From assembly GCA_964423085.1 (NCBI GenBank), contig CAYRDB010000019.1, positions 1 to 7,764 on the forward strand: a DNA stretch of 7,764 nucleotides, in the 5' to 3' direction. The notes under the pieces were generated by a model, which was given only the letters and a program-made list of their open reading frames with translations, was not told the origin of the DNA and made no database searches. Below are positions 6,079-7,764 of this stretch, piece by piece. The stretch comes from JAUWZS01 sp964423085 (lineage in GTDB: Archaea; Aenigmatarchaeota; Aenigmatarchaeia; CG10238-14; SCSR01). Both the position numbers and the translations under genes were made by a program. The stretch's first letter is position 1. Each line of letters starts with the position of its first letter.

Positions 6079-7614
6079 TCAACCGCCCGTCCAGTCGACC
6101 AGGGATTTTTTCCTTCTTATAATCTTTCCATTCTTCATCTCTTCCAGTATGCCCTTCATCCGCTTCTCCTTGTTCATGGCCGCCCAGTAATATGCCTCAT
6201 CCCTCGTGCCTTTTGTTATCAGAAGGAATACCTTTCCCGCAACCTGCCTCCCCACCCTGCCCCTTCGCTGTATGCTCCTTATCTCGCTCGCGACAGGCTC
6301 GTAGAATATCGCATAATCAACTGCAGGCACGTCCAGGCCCTCTTCGCCGACGCTTGTGGCAACGAGAACGCTGAACTCGCCGTTCCTGAATCTGTTAAGC
6401 ATTTCTATCTGCTCCGACTGCTTCATCCCCTTTCCATTCTTCGTGTTCTGCCCTATGAACTCGTTCGCGGATATTCCCTCTTTCTCCAGAAGCTTCCTTA
6501 TGCATTCCACCGTGGCCCTGTAGTTTGCGAAGACTATTATTTTCACATCGGGCTTCATCAGCGCTTTCACAAGCCCGACAAGCCTGGTCATCTTCGGGTG
6601 CTCGTGATCCGAACCGCTCAGGGACTTGGCAATCTCGAAAGCCTCCTCGACGCTCCTGCTCTTCATCATCCTGGCATCAGTCCTCTTCTTGCTCGCGCTG
6701 AGCTTTTCAAAATATTCGTTCAGGAACTCCACTCCCTGCGTTTCGATGAGCTCGATGGCGTGCTCCAGTTTTATCGCCTCCGCGACGCGTATCATCGCCC
6801 ACATATTCCCGAAGTTCTTCCCGACAGACCTCGCTCCGAGCCTCTGCTGAGCCATGAGAAGCATCCTCCTGTTCGGCTTGTCGATGGGCAGGTAGTGCTT
6901 CTCCTTCAGCCACTTTAGGTCCTCGTTTAGGTAAGACTCGAGAAGAGACTTTATTTTTGCATACTCCTCAGGAAAGTCCACGTACACCCATTCCTTCTCT
7001 ATATCCTTAACATACTGCTTCACGTCATCGTCGGACTCCCCCCTGACGTCGACCGCCTTTATGAAAAGGTTGTCCGTTATCTCGCCTATCTTCTCGCGGT
7101 TTCCGCCCGGAGATGCGGTCAGCCCGAGTATGAGCGGGTTCTCTGCCTGCTTCATGTACCTCTTCGCAATCTGCGTGTACGCATAATCCTTCACAGCCCT
7201 GTGCGCCTCGTCGAAAACCACGAGAGAAAAGTCCTCCATTTCCAGAATGCCGCTTTCGATGTCGTTCCTTATGCACTGCGGGGTAGCTGCCACAACAGTG
7301 GCGTCCTTGTACATTTCAGCGCGCTGCTTCGGCGTGGACTTTCCCGTTATAAGAATTATTTCCTCCCCGGGTATGTCAGTGAACCTCTCGAAGCTCTTTG
7401 TGTGCTGCGCGTTGAGCGGCCTTGTGGGTGCTGTTATGAGAATCTTGCTCCCGTTGTGCTTTTTCAGCCTGGACACTCCGACCATCACAGCTATCAAAGT
7501 CTTGCCCATGCCTGTCGGGAGCACTACAAGCGTGTTCTGCCCCACGGCTTTTTCGGATATGGCTGCCTGATATTCTCTCGGCTCGAAGGACTCGACTAGG
7601 TTGTATCCGGCCAT
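6079..7614 (-). CDS. hef: Hef-type superfamily 2 DNA helicase (FANCM-like), helicase half
   Basis: A 511-residue SF2 helicase equal to the N-terminal half of archaeal Hef, related to FANCM, which unwinds and remodels stalled forks and branched DNA using ATP. Motifs in order: EPREYQ at 11-16, Walker A LPTGMGKT at 32-39, TAPTRPL at 61-67, DEAH at 135-138, TAS at 166-168, VATSVGEEGLD at 418-428, and QRRGRVGR at 449-456. A helical region of about 140 residues between the two RecA domains (roughly 190-330) corresponds to the Hef/FANCM insertion. All key residues are intact. Euryarchaeal Hef usually continues into a nuclease in one chain of roughly 750 residues. Here the protein stops at DWTGG and the nuclease starts in the next codon of the same frame; together they total about 733 residues. 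No PCNA-binding linker motif is visible at the end. It is probably the first gene of the operon. Confidence 0.93.
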   Translation of the reverse strand: MAGYNLVESFEPREYQAAISEKAVGQNTLVVLPTGMGKTLIAVMVGVSRLKKHNGSKILITAPTRPLNAQHTKSFERFTDIPGEEIILITGKSTPKQRAEMYKDATVVAATPQCIRNDIESGILEMEDFSLVVFDEAHRAVKDYAYTQIAKRYMKQAENPLILGLTASPGGNREKIGEITDNLFIKAVDVRGESDDDVKQYVKDIEKEWVYVDFPEEYAKIKSLLESYLNEDLKWLKEKHYLPIDKPNRRMLLMAQQRLGARSVGKNFGNMWAMIRVAEAIKLEHAIELIETQGVEFLNEYFEKLSASKKRTDARMMKSRSVEEAFEIAKSLSGSDHEHPKMTRLVGLVKALMKPDVKIIVFANYRATVECIRKLLEKEGISANEFIGQNTKNGKGMKQSEQIEMLNRFRNGEFSVLVATSVGEEGLDVPAVDYAIFYEPVASEIRSIQRRGRVGRQVAGKVFLLITKGTRDEAYYWAAMNKEKRMKGILEEMKNGKIIRRKKSLVDWTGG

Positions 7615-7638
7615 ACATCAGAGAATTGGTTTCCTACA

Positions 7639-7647
7639 ATTTAAAAT
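7639..7647 (-). promoter_or_regulatory. Candidate TATA box for the hef operon
   Basis: The minus strand reads ATTTTAAAT, with GTGG upstream. Its centre lies about 29 bases before the ATG at 7614, so the message would have a leader of only a few bases. No Shine-Dalgarno sequence is present. This would drive the whole helicase-to-topoisomerase string. Confidence 0.42.
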
Positions 7648-7662
7648 CCACCACGAGGTTAA

Positions 7663-7671
7663 AGATTTAAT
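7663..7671 (+). promoter_or_regulatory. Candidate TATA box for the Dph6-like gene
   Basis: The plus strand reads GATTTAATC after a GGTTAAA stretch. Its centre is about 24 bases before the ATG at 7691, consistent with a leaderless transcript. It lies back to back with the hef promoter candidate in a 76-base divergent region. Confidence 0.4.
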
Positions 7672-7690
7672 CGCAGCATTCCAAACGCTT

Positions 7691-7764
7691 ATGATGAAGG
7701 TGGCAGTGCTTTTCTCGGGAGGCAAGGACTCTGTGATGTCGCTCAAGGTCGCGCTGGACCAGGG
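7691..7764 (+). CDS. dph6: PP-loop ATPase, probably diphthine-ammonia ligase, 5' end only
   Basis: Only the first 25 residues are present before the window ends. They read MMKVAVLFSGGKDSVMSLK and continue in frame. SGGKDS is the PP-loop of N-type ATP pyrophosphatases, which adenylate a substrate. The MKVAVLFSGGKDS opening with a following A-L-x-x-G pattern is typical of Dph6, which makes the final amide of diphthamide on elongation factor 2 in archaea and eukaryotes. Other PP-loop enzymes (tRNA-modifying, NAD or GMP synthesis) share the motif, so the specific call is tentative. Two consecutive ATG codons (7691 and 7694) are possible starts. It is divergently oriented from the hef operon. Confidence 0.7.
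   Translation, partial: MMKVAVLFSGGKDSVMSLKVALDQ

Noticed and set aside
6079..6081. TGA as selenocysteine or a recoded sense codon in a fused Hef
   Set aside because: TGA is used as the terminal stop of three genes here, no SECIS-like structure is apparent next to it, and the position is in a linker where no catalytic residue is expected.
6067..6918. Plus-strand open frame of 283 codons opposite the helicase
   Set aside because: The helicase on the minus strand has a full set of SF2 motifs. This frame has a low-complexity His/Leu/Pro translation and no recognisable domain.

Overview
The window looks archaeal and was probably recovered from a metagenome. The archaeal evidence is a type IA topoisomerase with archaeal-style sequence, the Hef/XPF helicase-nuclease pair, an archaeosortase-family membrane protein, a Dph6-like start (diphthamide pathway), and TATA-like boxes about 25 bases upstream of start codons. 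A 10-N scaffold gap at 256-265 points to draft assembly. The lineage cannot be fixed by eye; a euryarchaeon or a DPANN-type archaeon (for example Micrarchaeota-like) both fit.

Layout. Positions 1-685 are AT-rich and hold one minus-strand HEPN-domain gene broken by the scaffold gap, then about 200 bases of AT-rich non-coding DNA. Positions 686-1286 hold two small minus-strand genes, each predicted to encode a two-helix membrane protein. Between them lie a TATA candidate and a pair of stable hairpins. Positions 1320-7614 form a tight minus-strand gene string, read in the order Hef-type helicase, XPF/Hef-type nuclease, archaeosortase-family protein, long coiled-coil protein, DNA topoisomerase I. 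Spacings are 0, 4, 2 and 28 bases, so an operon with translational coupling is likely. Positions 7615-7690 are a short divergent promoter region. From 7691 the first 25 codons of a plus-strand PP-loop ATPase, probably Dph6, run off the edge.

Function. The helicase and nuclease are the two halves of Hef, the archaeal FANCM/XPF-related fork-processing enzyme. Here they are two genes separated only by an in-frame TGA directly followed by ATG. Topoisomerase I belongs to the same DNA-maintenance theme. The archaeosortase and coiled-coil genes sit between these DNA enzymes without an obvious link to them. The points most worth a second look are the one-codon Hef split, the orphan archaeosortase plus coiled-coil pair, the hairpin leader before the 91-residue membrane protein, and the compositionally distinct HEPN gene.
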